Counted from the stretch's first letter, positions 1 to 14,600 are shown. The stretch is DNA of 64,000 bases from Synanceia verrucosa (GCA_029721515.1 CM056556.1:7688501-7752500); one strand, 5' to 3'. The notes: a model not told the origin generated them from the sequence alone. Program-made: numbers and translations.

Positions 1-1840
1 AGGCACAAGTGACTGCAACTTCTCTCACTGCTACTCCCAGGAATTTAAAGGTGTGATCGCACGCGCTGCGAGTAAACACTAGCCCATCTGCTCCCTCTCT
101 CACCCATAACTGACGCAAGAAATTCTCCCTCCATACAGTGAAATAGACAGGAGCCTCAGAGAAACAAGAGACAGCTTTATGACTATTGCATAACATCAAT
201 GGCCAAGTCAAAAAATTCTTGTTGCTATAGTTTTCTCATATCTCCACTCATCAGTGATGAGGGGGAAAAGTGCTCAGATGATGTTCTTGCGTCAGATGAA
301 AGGCTTTGTTGCATCACTCCAGAGACACTTTGTGTTGCTGCAGCTTTCGGTCAGAAGGAAGGAGGATGAGATGGGTATTTGTTCTCACATGAACTTCACT
401 CCAAGGCAGAAAAAAACTGTGATTTATCTGCAACAATGATCTTTGGTGAAAGAAATCATAAATTATATATCAACTACTAAACTCATGTACATACCACACT
501 GCACATCTTTAATTACATATTACAATCATGGACAACTAGATGATTTAATAATTAAACAGAGTCAGATAATGAAGCCAATCAAGCAATCAGTCGTGAAAAG
601 AGTAATATAAATTAATAAAAATGTATAGTTATTGGTAATATTTATTTTCAAAGCTTACTCTGTGTTAGTATTTGTGTTTGTGTTGCACAAATAATAATTA
701 ATGCACAATAGAAGAGAATAAAGGCTCAGAATTAATACCAGAGGAGATGAAACAAATTGAATTCAGCCCTCATAGTCTGAAACTCAATATACTGGGTATC
801 TGCTCATACAAACACTGACCTGATATTAACACTAATTTTGATGTTTAGGATAAAATGATAAAGTGATAAGATTTTACATACAAGTACTGTAGTTTTAACT
901 CAAGCATGTTCGATGTGTTAATGTCATAAGATCTTTTTTGACAGTTAGTCATGTAGTATAAATGATTATACTAAGAATCAGACATGATTTAGTGGTTATA
1001 CAGCCTGGAACTGGTGACAAATGCTGGTTTGGATGCCAAGTCAGAGCCACTCAGGACCATCTGAACTCTGGGAGGTGCGTAAAATGACAAAAGATGTGAC
1101 ATCATATAAATTTACCAGGTTGTTTCTCCTCCCTGTTCTTTTGAGCCCCCCACCCGTTTATCCAGGTGACACTCAGAATACATGCCGATCATATTTCCCA
1201 GCATGGATGTACAACAGCTTTTTAGATAACCACCAATTTTATCAGATTTTCTCCTGAATCTGCAAATGCTTCTACATCTGGACACAACGTGATGCCACAG
1301 ATGTGTGTCACACTAAATTGTCTGTACCGTACTAACAACAAGCCTACCTTACACAGCCAAAATGTTGGCATGTCCCTCCTCCATAGGAGAGATGGATTCT
1401 GATCACCTGGCTTGCATATATACGACCTCTGACCTCAGGAACTACATCCCCGTGGGAGAGGGAAATGCGCCTGTGAGAGGCCCACTCGTGGGCGGCAGAG
1501 TGGTTTTATACACAGACTGGCATTATCTGCATCTCCTGCTCCATTCAAAGGACAGGGCCACTAAATATACCCTGTAAGGCCTTCCCAGGCTCCTCTGGGC
1601 TGGGGAGATGCGGCCGCTGCTTGGGACTAAGGCCAATGACATGGCTGCCGACCTCCACGGAAAGTATTTTTAAGGTCAATTACAGGGTACAGTGCCTTTA
1701 GATGGCCAACTGGTGCTGAGGAGGCCTCATATTAAAGGTTTATGTGGAGAAGGACCAGAGAAGTCTGCCTTAGCTCACCCCAGATCCCATTGTTACCACA
1801 CAGCCACTGAGACAGTCCATTCATGGGGTGATGCGGGTAG

Positions 1841-1846
1841 CGTGTG

Positions 1847-1892
<46 letters not shown>
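1841..1892. repeat. (GT)n microsatellite
   Basis: About 52 bp of GT dinucleotides with one GC interruption. It creates spurious Cys-Val runs in forward frames. Confidence 0.97.
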
Positions 1893-1893
<1 letters not shown>

Positions 1894-4800
1894 AAGAGAG
1901 ATTGGCATAGAGAGTTTAAAAAAAAAGTCTATAGTGACTCAAAGATCATGAAAGTAAAGATTTATCAATTGAGGCAAAAGGGTTGTTGGACTAGATGTGG
2001 TTTGAGGGAATTTCTTTGGAAAGGGGATTGTTTCCTATATTTGTCAGTGAACTCAGTTTATCAAGAAATTCTTGTGAATTTTGCAGGTTTTCAAGGTTGT
2101 GCTACAGTCATCCTCCCTCCAACAGATAATGGGAGGACTTGTCAAGTGCAACATTTTATAAATTACTTTCTGCAGAAACGCTGGCCTCAAATTAGATGAG
2201 TCACAAGCTTTTGCTTTAAGTTGGTGACCCTTTTCTTGCTTTGTTGGCAAGATATGGCTTCCTGCAGGCTTAAGATTGCATAAAGCTGACTGTGCTTATA
2301 ATTACAGGATAGGTTAACATTTTTCCAAGCGTGTCCTAAAACGGAATTTACAGGCCCTTGTGTTCATTGAACATATGAGAGAGTTTGAATGAGTTTTAAT
2401 CGCTTTAATTATTTGTGTCCATACCAATATTTCTGTCAATACAGGCTGTTTGACGACATTATTGCAATCGCACCTGATGATACTTTTCATCACTTTTCAG
2501 AAAGTAGTCATGCTTCACACTGTTGAACAGAGTTAACATGTAGTGTTTCCATCCATACAGACACAGACAGATAATAACTACAGAATAACAAACACACTTT
2601 GTAGCTCATTAGAGAGCTTATCTTAATCCTCCTCTCCCACACTTTCACTGACACAAGCCCTATTCTCTCTGCTCAGGCCACACACACACAGAACCACTCA
2701 GCTGTCCAGCGCTCAATATAAATGAACATCCAGCATGATGATTTTGGTCCTTTTCATGGTTCATTCCGACACGACTCTACTCGGCCATAAATACAGGCCT
2801 GTCAAAATGCGTTCTACCCCACAGAGAGGGGAGTGGTGGAAGGTACAGTAGACACCATTCACCTCTCTGTGTGTTCGGAGGGGGCAGAGGGAAGGTTGGA
2901 CTTGGTGGCTTTGGTCTCCATGAAGAGTGAAGTATTGATGGGACAAAAGTGAGGGGAAGGATTGAAAGGCGTATTTGTGCAGATGAGGGCTAGGCATCTC
3001 TGTTTAGTTTGCTGTGGCTCTGCTGCAGTTCAATGGCAGCTCTATCCTACCTTCTCCATTTCAACCCAGAGGCTTTGATAAAGACACCCGAAGATGAGAC
3101 CAAGAGAGGAAACAGCCATATGTGTCTTAGCCTTTAACTCCATCACTTTATCACTGTGTTCCAGACATAAATTATATTTTGACTCAGTAACCCTTCAATT
3201 TGCCACAGTTTAGCCTGAGACATCAGTCTTGCAGGGCACAGCATAATGATTATCTTGTTTTCACCCTGTGAACATGATTAGTAAATGGGTTGGGTGTGCC
3301 GTAGTGTAAAGCATGAAAGGAAACTCCTATAGATATTCTTCAGTGGATCATGCTTCATCAGATCCAACCAGGATGTTTATTCTTTGTGAAAGATAATTAT
3401 AAGGAGATCCTAAGATGATCTAATTTTTATGAAAGGCACTACATCCCTGTAAATTACATTTATTGTGGATGATTGGCATTCAGTCAGTGCCAATGCAGGA
3501 AGAAGTGTGCCACATATGTATCAAGTAAGTGTGTGGGGTTGGTGTGATAGATGGACCTGACACCCATGCTGGAGTCCAGTCCAGACTGACTCCCATCTCA
3601 CACCTGCAATTAATGAGTGTCATCATGAAATTCTGTCTTTCACTGAGTACCAGGTATCATTCACAACTTTTGCTGATGGAAAACCAAAGGAGAGTGAGTT
3701 GAGTAAAGCCATACCGTGCAGTGGAAATTCAAAATTAGTCACAGTGGTCTGCACAGTCTGTGGCCTTGCATAAAAAATGATCCCAATGACTTCCAAACCA
3801 TACAATGCAGAGATTTTAAATATGGGAAAAAATGGGGAAATAGTTTTTTCATTAAAGTCTGCCTTTTTTCCCCTTTCCTCAACTCTTCTAGTTCACCTCT
3901 AACCCCCTCAATATCACCTTAACTCTTCCCAGCCCAAATCCCCCACAACATGTTTCCCTGGGAACATCTACACTCCTGGTCCACATGGCTGGGCGAGTAC
4001 ACATCGCCAAGCTGTTAAGTCTACACTGACTGGGGTGCCCCGTGTTTGCCCTGGGGGAGAGCATGCGTTCGTGGCCGCAGGGCTTTCTGGGTCAGAAATG
4101 GCACACCAGGGTGTTATGGGCTTTGCTCTGCTGGTAATGGCTATTGTAGGTGTGAAATTCCCAGAGCTGAGGCTGGCCACTGAGCCCGGCAGCTCCACAG
4201 CCCAAAAGCTGCATAGACAGACGGACTGACGGAGGGAGGGAATGGATGTGTTAGACCTTTTGGTTAGCCACCCTCACCTGTGTCTGAGTTGGAGCTATTT
4301 TACTGTGGTCCTTTCCTGTGTCAGTGCTCAGATCCACAATACACTCACAGAACTAGTTTGTAAAGTGATGCACTATATATTCCTGCTGTGAAGTCTTAAT
4401 ATTATTGTTTTTATTGGACATTTCAGGTGTGCAGCAGTCAGTGAGTCATGGAATACTGTCACCACACATAGTCACCGTCAGTTCCCCTAATTGAGTGTTG
4501 GTGTGGGTGGTGATGGATGGTGATGGGTAGGCCTTTCATTGGGGCTCTGGGTGTGGCAGCAGTGTGACCTGGATCGACCCTGGTACTGTACATCTTCACT
4601 GCAACATCTCAGAAGAAAACCAGCTCTCTTACTGTGCTTAATGTGTCTTGCATGTGAAGCTGTAGCAATTATGGAATCCATCACAGACCTGAGGCTTGAT
4701 CTTTTCTTCAGCAGCTAAGACACCTCATTGTCAAATCTTGTTCAAGAGGCAGTCCTGGTTACCACACAGTAATGAATGTGTGTGCTTCTGAGTGCAACAG

Positions 4801-7800
4801 TGCACAATGTGGCACACAGCCAAACACTTACACTACTGTCATTTAGCCATGGCTGCATTGATTCATCCCTTTTTATTTTTTTGCCAGAATTGGTTCCTAA
4901 ATATTGTGTTTTTCAGAGGAAAAGACAAGCTGCTTCATGGAAAGTGAAAGTCAGGAAATGTTTACTATTGCCATATTTAGCTTTAGGGAATTATATTTAG
5001 TACAGCAGGTGAATGAATGTCTACCTGCACATTGCGTCCAAAAGGTCACAGTTTAATTTGTTTTTTGACCCAGGTGTTACTCCCTGAGGAGAGCTTAGAA
5101 TACGCTAAGGTCATTAAAACACTTTATATGTTTAGCATTGGTGTTTTATATGAGTTTTTCCAGAGAGAGCGAGTGAGAGAGGGAGTCCATTTAAACGGTT
5201 AGCAGTGTGAGGATATGGGATTAAGTGTAAAGTATGTGTTTTTTGTAATGCTATGCATGAATTTAAAATACATGTTTAGACTAGTATAACACAGGCCATT
5301 GGTATCCTGATATGCACAGGCCCCAGGGTTTGGTTTAAACAATCTCCATATTCATCTTGGAAATGTTGAGGAGTTGATTTTTGGCTCCCTCGCTTTGATA
5401 CATCTCACAAAGGTTTTCTGTGTTAAGAACACTGAAAGTCCCCTCTCTTTCCATCTGCCTTGACTCTGCTTTCAATTCAGATAGTTAAGAGTGAAAGTTC
5501 AATTTCACAACAGCCTTTGAATGAATCATGAAATCTGATATGATTCCAGCTGCCATCTAAAGGCAAATTATCCTATTTAATGTTGTTGTTGATTTATTTA
5601 TCTAGTTTTGTTCACTTGCATGTGATTTTTACCACATTTCTTTTGCAATTAAGACATTTTCATTCTACAATAATATGCCATAGTATAGTGTATATTGCAT
5701 ACTTCCCTTTGGCCCAACCCAGCCTGCAGGTTGATTTGCCAAATGTGTATGATGCCTGACAATCAGATCTTTCCTGTGGTTTGTGAAATTCAATCACAGG
5801 GGCAGTGTGTTTTAACTTTTCTGTAACTTGAAGTGGGATGGTGTTGTTCTTCCTCTCACCTGTTTTGTATAAATGGTGTTTTTAGCTCAGTGGTATTTTG
5901 ATATTCATCCATTTATCCCCTTGCTTTGCCTCATCCCTGTGTGTGCATGGACTGAATGCACTGTGCATTACAGCTCACCTCAACCCCTAGTGGCTGGATA
6001 GAATACTGTGTCTTTTCTGTTGATTCCATCTCAGTCCTAAATCCCAGTTTTACATCCCAAAACACAATCGCATATTTTGCTGCAGTGTGTGGCTGATAGC
6101 CTGTTATTACTGTTCTAATTTTCCTCATTATATGAACACTTAGTGCTATTTTTATCTATTTACTATCGTTATGGTAATGACAACACTTGATTACATAGTA
6201 GACAGTAAACAAACAACAGCTTTCAGATGGTGGATTAGTTTTTTTCTGCCACTAAAGCCCCTGATTAAAGACATAAAACACCACAGAGGAGGCTGTCCGT
6301 GGCTCTGGTTTTGGAGGATTAGCGTTTCTTAGCAATAAAGAGCACTGTAATGAGTTTGTCTCCCTTTTCTCTATCGTACCTCGACCAACCACCACCCCAA
6401 CTCTGAAACCCCAACACCAGGCCTGAGCTTTCACAGCCTACAATGAAGGCAGCTCATAACCCTAAGTGCTGTTTTGTGGACCTGTGTAAATTTGACACTG
6501 TTACGCCACAGAGAAGGTCTGTGTAGGTGTTAATGCTAGTGTGGGAGATTGCCAGAGATCTGTATAATCCCTGCTTATCTCATCATATGCTGCCAAAAAA
6601 AAGTTGCTCGCCTTTTTCATGACATCAGAACGACTTTTTGGTCTTTTCTGTGATCTTTTGAATCACTCTAAATCTTTTTCCTACACATGGTATTTCTGTT
6701 TCTCCCCACTTTTCTTTTGCTGTTGGGCAATCAAGAAACCACGACTGTATCTGAGACTTAAGCTTTATTGAAAGTCAGGGCTGTCTTTTTCTGTGAAAGC
6801 ACTTCAAACAGGACGCCCTGTGCAATATAGTGCGGGTTGAAGTAGTGATGTGCTGCGGTGGTGTCTCTTTCTAATTTTCTGCAGGATCAAGACTCAACGT
6901 CATTCTAGGAATTGGAGTCTGGCCTACAGCATTTACCAGCAAAGAGTTCGCTCTGATTCTTGCGGAATCACTACTTTGAACTTTATATTTTTGCTATTTC
7001 ATGTCAAGGACCAACTATACAGTTTGGCCTCCAGTGAACCCATAACTGTAAGTTGTTAAGAATATACAGTATTTTCTCTCTCAAGTTGAGTGAATTCCCC
7101 TTTGCAGACACATTTTTCGTCTAATTACAAGTTGAAACTTTAAACGTCACTGTTTGTACTCCTCTTTTCTTTGACTTTGCATCTTTCTGCGTTGCCATGG
7201 CACGGTTTAAACTGGTAGACTTGGTAGAATGTTAGTTTGTGTGTGGAGACACTGGGGGCTGGGTTTAGAGTACCCAGCCCCTCATAATTATAGACAATAA
7301 ACAGCCAGTGCTTTTATGCCTATTTTCCCTGTCTGATTGAGAGAGAATTCACTTTGGCATAAGAAGAAAAGGTAGAGTGTAGGATGAGAAGGAGAAACAG
7401 TCTGAAGGTGGACAAAAACTGTCATCCCAATTTTGGGTGTTGCCGATGTTAGCTGTTTGCAAAGAGTTGGTGAGACTTAGAGACAGGTTTATAGACACAC
7501 AAACACAGAGACAGACATTGTCCCCACCCCCAGAACTCAACATGTCTTCTTGAGAAATGTCTTTTGATGTGATCTTTTACAGTAAGTCTTAATTAGAACT
7601 TCCAACAGCCCCTGGTTAAAGACGTCTCCTCTCTTTTTAACTTTTCTCCCTAAAACTGTCAGATTGATCACTCGTCTCGCTTGGTGTTTCCCTCTGAGTG
7701 TGTCTGTGTTTTTCTTTCCGTCTGCCTGCCTGTCTGTCTGTGTCCTTCACTCTGTCTCTCTCCCCCCTCTCTCTCAAGTGAATCTCTGCTGCCTCTTCTC

Positions 7801-7855
7801 CTGGTCCAAATCTACTTATCCTCCCTCTGCTTTCCGTCTTCCTTTTACCTCCCTT

Positions 7856-7859
<4 letters not shown>

Positions 7860-7898
<39 letters not shown>
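7860..7898. repeat. (CA)n microsatellite
   Basis: About 19 perfect CA units. They follow roughly 170 bp of pyrimidine-rich sequence with CTGT/CTCT motifs. Confidence 0.97.
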
Positions 7899-7900
<2 letters not shown>

Positions 7901-8296
7901 TAGCCTTCCTTGCTGCATTTTCAGTGTTTCACTGACATAACTGTTAGGCTGAACCAACTTTGAGGTAGTATATTCAATGTAACGACAAACAAGTAACAGT
8001 TTGTGGATTCAAACCATATGTAATCTCTCTGTCTTTTCACCTCCTTCCTCATCTCTGGCCCTCTGTCTGTGCACTGCACAGCACTGGCAGGCGGAGGGAT
8101 GGGAGGTTTTCTTTGGCAGTCTGCTCCCCCTCTCTTGGCTGGGACAGGCCCTGGAGCGTGCTGGCTGGGAGTGTGGAGGGGAAGCAGGGAGGTGGTGAAG
8201 GAGGAGGGGAGGGAGAGAGGGCTTGGGAGGAGGGAGACTGGAGAGGTGGAGGCGTGGTCTGCAGCTGGTAATGAAGTCTTCTCTTTTCATCCTCAG

Positions 8297-8509
8297 AAGG
8301 CAGTGTGTGAGCGGACGGGCCCGGGGTCTGTGTGGCTCCTCTGCTTTCTCTGCCTGTAAAGTGTGCCGAGCGCCCCTCCGCTCAGGGCTGCGCTGCCCGA
8401 GCCAGCGGCCGTCTGCCACAGCTGAGAGATACAAACAGGCCGAGTCTGAGAGAGACTGCTACAGTCATGAGGCTTTCCCTTGCATTGGCTACACAGCATT
8501 ACTCTTGAG
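8297..8509 (+). other. Candidate 5' non-coding exon / CpG-rich promoter block of znf469
   Basis: What is seen: a pyrimidine-rich tract ending in CAG (AG at 8295-8296) precedes a 213-bp GC-rich block. That block has about ten CpGs between 8310 and 8412, in otherwise CpG-poor surroundings. It ends at a consensus donor, GAG|GTAAGAC (GT at 8510-8511). A 13-codon ORF (ATG 8467, TGA 8506-8508) closes one base before the donor, so no long frame crosses the junction. What is known: vertebrate genes with one giant coding exon commonly carry small non-coding exons upstream in CpG-rich DNA. Inference: this could be an early znf469 exon joined to the acceptor at 36592. It could instead be a first exon with its start site inside the block, or an exon of an unrelated non-coding transcript. 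No promoter element such as a TATA box is obvious. Confidence 0.4.
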
Positions 8510-8602
8510 GTAAGACTTCAGACTGCCTCCTTCTTGTGTCCTGCTGCTGTCTGTCTCCCAGTCACCGCTCTGCTTTACTTGGTGTCTGTCTGCCTCTGTT
8601 GA

Positions 8603-8644
8603 TTGTTGTTGTTGTGGTGGTGGTGGTGGTGGTGGGGGGGGGGG
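8603..8644. repeat. (TTG)n/(GGT)n/G-run simple repeat
   Basis: Several TTG units grade into about six GGT units and then an uninterrupted G run of 11-12 bases. It lies about 95 bp after the candidate splice donor at 8510. The G-rich strand could form a G-quadruplex in RNA transcribed rightward. Confidence 0.9.
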
Positions 8645-11600
8645 TGATGTGAGGTGGGGGTGTAATGGGGGCTGTCCAGTTTAGATCCCTCCCATTTTTA
8701 CTGTGCACACACGGCGTGTGCATTGGTGAAGTGGGTAGGTGTGTGAGCATGCACACATAAATATATGGCATGTGTGTGTCTGTGTCTTTGCACATTTCCT
8801 CCATTGTTTATGTATGAACGCAGACTGAGTCAGCATTCAGTGAAAGGTTTATGTTAATGGTGACAAATGGCTCCTACTAGTTAGGCATGGAAGAAGGTCA
8901 GACTGGGGCTGAGATGTTCTGGAAGAAGCATGATGGGACGTTTGTCATGGGATGGGGACTTTGGTAACAGTTGACTGGAAGTTACTGGAAGTTAGTCTCT
9001 GATGATTCTGTTGTCGAGTCAATATAATATCACTCTGTTGACTTTTATTGTTGGTCTGGGCTATTGTAATAAACAGCTATACAGTGATACCGCCCTCACA
9101 TTTTTAATGAGCTGTTAAATGACTTGCACCACACTGTGTATATATGTGTGTGGGCATGTTTGGAGACATTTATTTGGACTGTTGATTGCTGTTTAAGGCA
9201 TATGCATGCAAGATGGCTCATCTCTATGAATAAAAAGGGCAAGTTACAGTCTGTACTTATCGGCAGAAGTGATTTCAGTGGATATGTCCTCTTCCCCACC
9301 TGGCAGATCGGATACAGCCTGCGATTCTCTTACTTTCATCCCTCAGAAATCCATCCATCTGTAGTCTTTCATTCACCTCCTTTCTGCTCCCATTCACCCC
9401 GTAAGTTCTTGCACGCTGATACCCCTCAGTGAGGCCTTCAACTCCCATCAACACCTCCCCGTACACTCGTGGGCAGTATTCCTACAGTTTTATTCTCCAT
9501 CCCCACTAGTTAGACACGCTCCCAGGGAACGGGTCTTTCCGATACCTCTCCTGGAAAAAAAAAACCTAAGCGACTTTCCATTAGTTTCTGCTGGGCCATG
9601 AGAATTATGGTTTCCCAAATGAATAGCGTACAGGAGCCTTGGTTAATTGAAAAAACACAAGCATGGTCTGCCATGAAGGAGACGGTCCTTGTGTCACTGT
9701 TGAACTGTGCGAATGTACTTTCCAGAGCTGGAGAGAAAGAGAGAGGAAAATGCAAAAAGAGCATGAGATAGAGGACAGACAGAAGGCTGAGGCAAATAGG
9801 ATTATGAAATGAAAAAGTGTGGAAAATTGAAAGGACTGATTGAAAACATTGTGGGTATTATACAATGAAAATACAGAGGAACACAGAGGATGATATAAAA
9901 ATTCTTCTGAAAGAGCCCAAAAGAAAAAGAAAGCAGTGCTCTATGTGTTTGAATTTCTGGTTTGGCCTCATCTGCTCTGTCACTCAGGTCAGTGTGTATA
10001 AAATGAGATTTTAGTGGCAAAGGCAGAGGGAGGCCATCATTAGACTGTTTGCTGGTCATTAAGCCCTAAAGGGCAACAAGAGAACCCACAGTAAAACCTG
10101 CTGGATTGCAGTCCAGCTAGCAGCAGCAACGCTCTCATCATTTTCTCAACAGGGAGTCATCATAACTTTAAACCTTACTGAAGGAGTCTGCAACTAACAG
10201 ACCACCAGTAAGCCTCTGGGGAAGTTTGTTTTCTGTTGCTGCATTTCCCAGGAACAATACTCGACACATCCTATCAGTATCTGTCTCATTATCTTTTACT
10301 GTGTCTACTGCCTCCCCCACATTCTCTGCTGTGTTTGTGTGGCAACCTCCATATGGTGATGACTGAGACGCTGCCATTGGTTTAGATGGCACATTTGTCA
10401 CACACATGTTTGCCAGCAGCTGCTGTTGCCACGGCTGCAAGGGAAAGCATCTCTTGTTGACGTCCTCACTGGGTGGCTCATTTGTTTGTCAGGGTACTGT
10501 GACCCCTGACCCCTCTACCACCTCCTGCATCTCACACCGCTGGCCGTTTATGTAACTCTAGACACCCTGAAAGCCCCCCCTCATGGAAAAATCAACACTT
10601 GCAACAGTAAATCATAGTTAACTTTAGTCTCCTGAAGAAACATTGACGTGGATACTCACTATAAACAAACTGCAAACAGAAAGATTACACTTTCTTTTCT
10701 TTTAATGACTAATCCATATTTGCATTTTCATATAACCTTATGAAAGATTATTAATCATAATCCCCCATCAGATACTTTGACTATTAAATCTTGTTTAGTG
10801 TCTAAGGGGCATGATAATGGCTGTTAGGTTGGTTTATTATAACCTCAGTACTGTCCAGACCAGTCACTATTGTTACATAAGACTGTGGAGGTTATTCATC
10901 CCTTAATTCCCATGTTGAGTGAGAGGGTCATGACCTCAGACCTCTCCGTCTCACTCTTGACTTTCATCTGAATTCAACAGCGAAAGCTGACCTCAACCTT
11001 AGAGGAAAATACTTGAGTCAGTACTCTAGTATTTTTAGTGTTAAACAGCTGGTTGAAATGCCGAGTAAAAGAAAATGCATCTTAATGTTTAAATTATAAT
11101 TATTTGGGGGTCTTACAGGCAGTCACCAACCAGGACCATACACATAGAACTTATCCCATAATCATGAATTGTGCATGCGATGACCTCAGCAGCGATTTAT
11201 GATATGAAATTCTTGCCCTGCTTAATTATCTTAAAACACAGTAAGTCAGTTTGACAATAAGTTCTACTTACCACCTTTTAGGAGTTTTAAATATATTATA
11301 AATAATCAGTATTAGATTTCACATGTCCTCATAACTGGAGAAACCCTCTTCTCCTCATATAAACACCCTAGAAGCCCAAACCTTATTTTCTTTGCCCGTA
11401 TAATTTTCAGCTAAATTCAAATACAAAATTGAAGAGTTGCCTTCATGATTAAAAAAAAAATTGTGTCAAAGGATCGTAACTGCAAAAATAGGTATGTGGT
11501 AAAATTTAATTTACAATTTTTTGTTATATAAACAAACTTTTTACAGTACTGCAAACTCCTGTCATTTTAAGAGTAATAGAGTGTATTTGTAGTTTTTTGG

Positions 11601-14600
11601 TGAGTGGGCTGTACTTCTGTTTATATTTGCATCATGGAACGTGCCTCAACAATTAATGAGCTATGGTCCAGTTGCTACAGTAAAATTATTTGTGGTATGG
11701 ATTAAATCAATATTTGTTAGGAAAAGCTGACAATGGAAACGTCCACTGCTTTCTTTCTCATTATGCTTCTTGTAAACAGATTTTAATAACCATCACTATG
11801 ATGTCTGGCAAATGTCTGAACAAAGAGATAACATGTTTTTTTTGTGACTTGAGCATTATTGAGAGTGTGACAGCATTATTGATTCTGACTATCATAGCTA
11901 TACAGACAGTAGAATTGACGGTTGGTGACAAAGCATCCATTCCATTCCATTACAGTGTATTTACAAAATCTTTTGCCATTTGGTATATTGCATCAGTTCT
12001 ACAAATAAAAGTTTTGTCACAGGGGCTTCCTGTAATATCAGGATGCTGAACTGTCGAACACAAGGTGGCTTTGCAGGCCTGACTTCATCTCTCTCTCAGT
12101 ACAACTCTGCTGTCACCCTCAGATTGTTCAGCTGGGCAGCTTCCAGAATGAGTACCTGTTTCCCTCCAGCATAAACGCTATCCCTTACTAGCCACCTACA
12201 TTAGTGATCCTCCACATAGACCTGGGCTGTGGAAGGGATAAAGAGGCTGAGCTTTTTTAAGAAGACCAGATTGACTGCAGTGCAGATGAAAAACACATGA
12301 CTTTCAGGAGAGGAGAATCCCTCTGGTTCCATCATTTCATCTCTTTCCCCACCTCCTTCCATTGCTCCTTTACCTCCTTATCTGTGTCCTCCTCCTCTTC
12401 AAACAGGACACATTAAGCATATTTTCCACCCTACTGTATGTCTCTGTTTGTCAGGTCACACCTTCAATCTCAGAGCTCCCACGCAATTCCACTCAGACTC
12501 AGACTTGCATACTGACGTGTGTTGCTGTAAGCTTATATGTATATGTTTGCATACATTTTATGCATTCTTCCATAAGTCCAGCTATCTCTGTGAGATAGGC
12601 AGTGCACTACCTGTCGACTGGCAATTAACCTTTATATCGGCCACCACATGTTTATTCGAGTCTTTATCCAACAGGCAGAAAATTGGCCTGAATATTTGCC
12701 TGCTCCTCTGAATGCAGACCCAGCAGCTATGATTGCTTCTGACAGTGACAACAAGACCAGGCTGCCTGAGAAGACTCTGAGAAGACCTCATCCTGTGTCT
12801 GCACTGAAAAGTCAGAAGAATGAGCCAAACCAAACACTAAGTTGTTCTTCTCTCTGAACTTCTTTTCAAATTTTCAGGAACTTTTAGGTTGTAGGTGGTA
12901 GTGCAGTGGTTGGCGGCTGACTGTAGGAGTTTCATATTAGCCCACATTATGGATTTTTCAATGTACTGTGATTAAAGTAGACAAGGTTTGACATACATCA
13001 GTGTATTCATTCTGCCTGATGTTTGGCTCTGCTGTATTGACAGGTCTTTGGGGGGAGGGAAGCAAGGGAAATCACCACTAAATTACAGCTCAGGCACATC
13101 CCCAGACACCTTGGCCAGGGTCCTGGAGCTAAACAGCTTTAGGGCTGCTTTCCCTTTTCAACTCCTTTTCCGCTACATTCCTGCTCTTCCCCTCTCACTC
13201 CTGCATTTTCGCTCCAGATGTGGCATTGTTTGGACACATTTGTTTTGCGCTCGGGCCGGTAGACCTGCGCACACTCTGATGTCATGCTCTATTTAAAGGG
13301 AAAGCCATGAGAACTGGGTGGAAAGGAGTGCGCTGTGGTCTCACTTCAAAGCCTCTGTCTAGGACTACTGATGACTGTCATCCGTGGCACACAGCAATCT
13401 GTGTCATGGACAGATGACCACATTCATTTTAAGTGTTGACAGGCATGTCATTTTGAAAAGCTTCAGGGAGGAGGCACCACTTTTTACAAAAGCCAGAAAG
13501 ATGGAATTTTTTTAGTTGTTGTTTCATCTCACATGGCCCTCCAGGTTTACTGGAGTTATCTCAGTTTCACAATTATTTAAAAAAAATCTCCCACTCATAC
13601 GAAGAAACAATGCTGAGTTTCATTTGAAGCTTGCACTACCCCTGTTTATGGTATAACTGAGTGAAACTTGATCGCATAGTTAGATGAAATGAAAAGATGA
13701 TGCCCTCAATTAAACCAACAAACATGACAGGTTTTCTTTATGGGTCAGAGGAATCACATGCTGCCTAAACTGCCTCTCTAATTAGCGCTGTCAGTCAATG
13801 AACCTGGCACCTCATGCCATTGAAGAATGGGATAATGAATCTCTTTTTCTCCTTGTCTCTCAGTGTGTGGGGTATGTGTATGTACAGTATATAGTGTATT
13901 CTGCAGATTACGAAAGAATCCATTGTTTTCCAGCTATAGGGGAATTAAGAATGACACATTTTCTTCATCCAGGGGATGAGGGAACTTTTTCTTGATGACT
14001 GAGCTTATTGTCCTTTCTTATTTAAACTGTCTGCATCACGGAGAGGCAGCAGCAGCTGACTATCAGGCTCCACTGTTAGATTCCCCATGGGAGCTCTGCC
14101 TTCAACACTGTTTGGCCTTCAAACACATATATTTGCCAGCTCCTCTCTAGTGTCCCTGGTTCAAACAGCTATCAGTTCTAACTCCGCTGAATATTTCCGG
14201 TTCAAACGGGCATGTTTGCTAGCTCTTCATCCCTCACTGTTCCCTTTCCTTCCCACAAAGAAGTTCACAGTGGCTTTTCTGCCCTTCAGGAGTTGAAAGC
14301 TGGAATGACACAAAGCTAACAGGCAATTTATTTCCATTCAGTCATGTTCACACACAGACACAGAGAAAGAGACAGCAGCATTTGGATATATAGTCATCGG
14401 ACATCTCTCTTTCTTTCGCTCTCTCTCTGACCTCCTCATGATAAATCCTTCAGGTTTGAAGGTAAAACTGTCATCCTACAAAAACAAGGTGTTGAATGTT
14501 TTCAAAAGCATTGCTTGCCTCACCTATGTGGTATGACGGTCTTAAAAAATCCAGGTAAGCTGTTTTGTTCTTGCAGGCATTCGCCAGTAGCTTTTGCTGT

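Larger units (their letters stand above)
1..8296. other. Non-coding upstream region
   Basis: I see no gene here. All open frames are short (at most about 120 codons), and several are inflated by dinucleotide repeats. There is no recognisable domain, no paired splice signals with coding character, and no transposase remnant I can name. The sequence is ordinary AT-leaning DNA with a (GT)n tract near 1.84 kb and a pyrimidine-rich stretch that ends in a (CA)n tract at 7.86 kb. It is either 5' flank of znf469 or intergenic DNA. Conserved enhancers could be present, but single-sequence inspection cannot show them. Confidence 0.6.

Noticed and set aside
7961..7982. let-7-like seed TGAGGTAGTA
   Set aside because: The match ends after ten bases and no complementary arm follows, so there is no microRNA hairpin.
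8009..8434. 141-codon minus-strand frame across the CpG-rich block
   Set aside because: High GC content removes stop codons. The peptide is low-complexity Pro/Arg/Ser with no domain.
12890..12925. GTGCAGTGGTTGGCGGC stretch resembling a tRNA-derived SINE head
   Set aside because: Too short, without recognisable A and B boxes or a tail.
13240..13310. CpG-containing segment followed by CTATTTAAAG as an alternative promoter
   Set aside because: Only a few CpGs, a weak TATA-like word and no donor site that clearly follows. Weaker than the 8.3 kb block.
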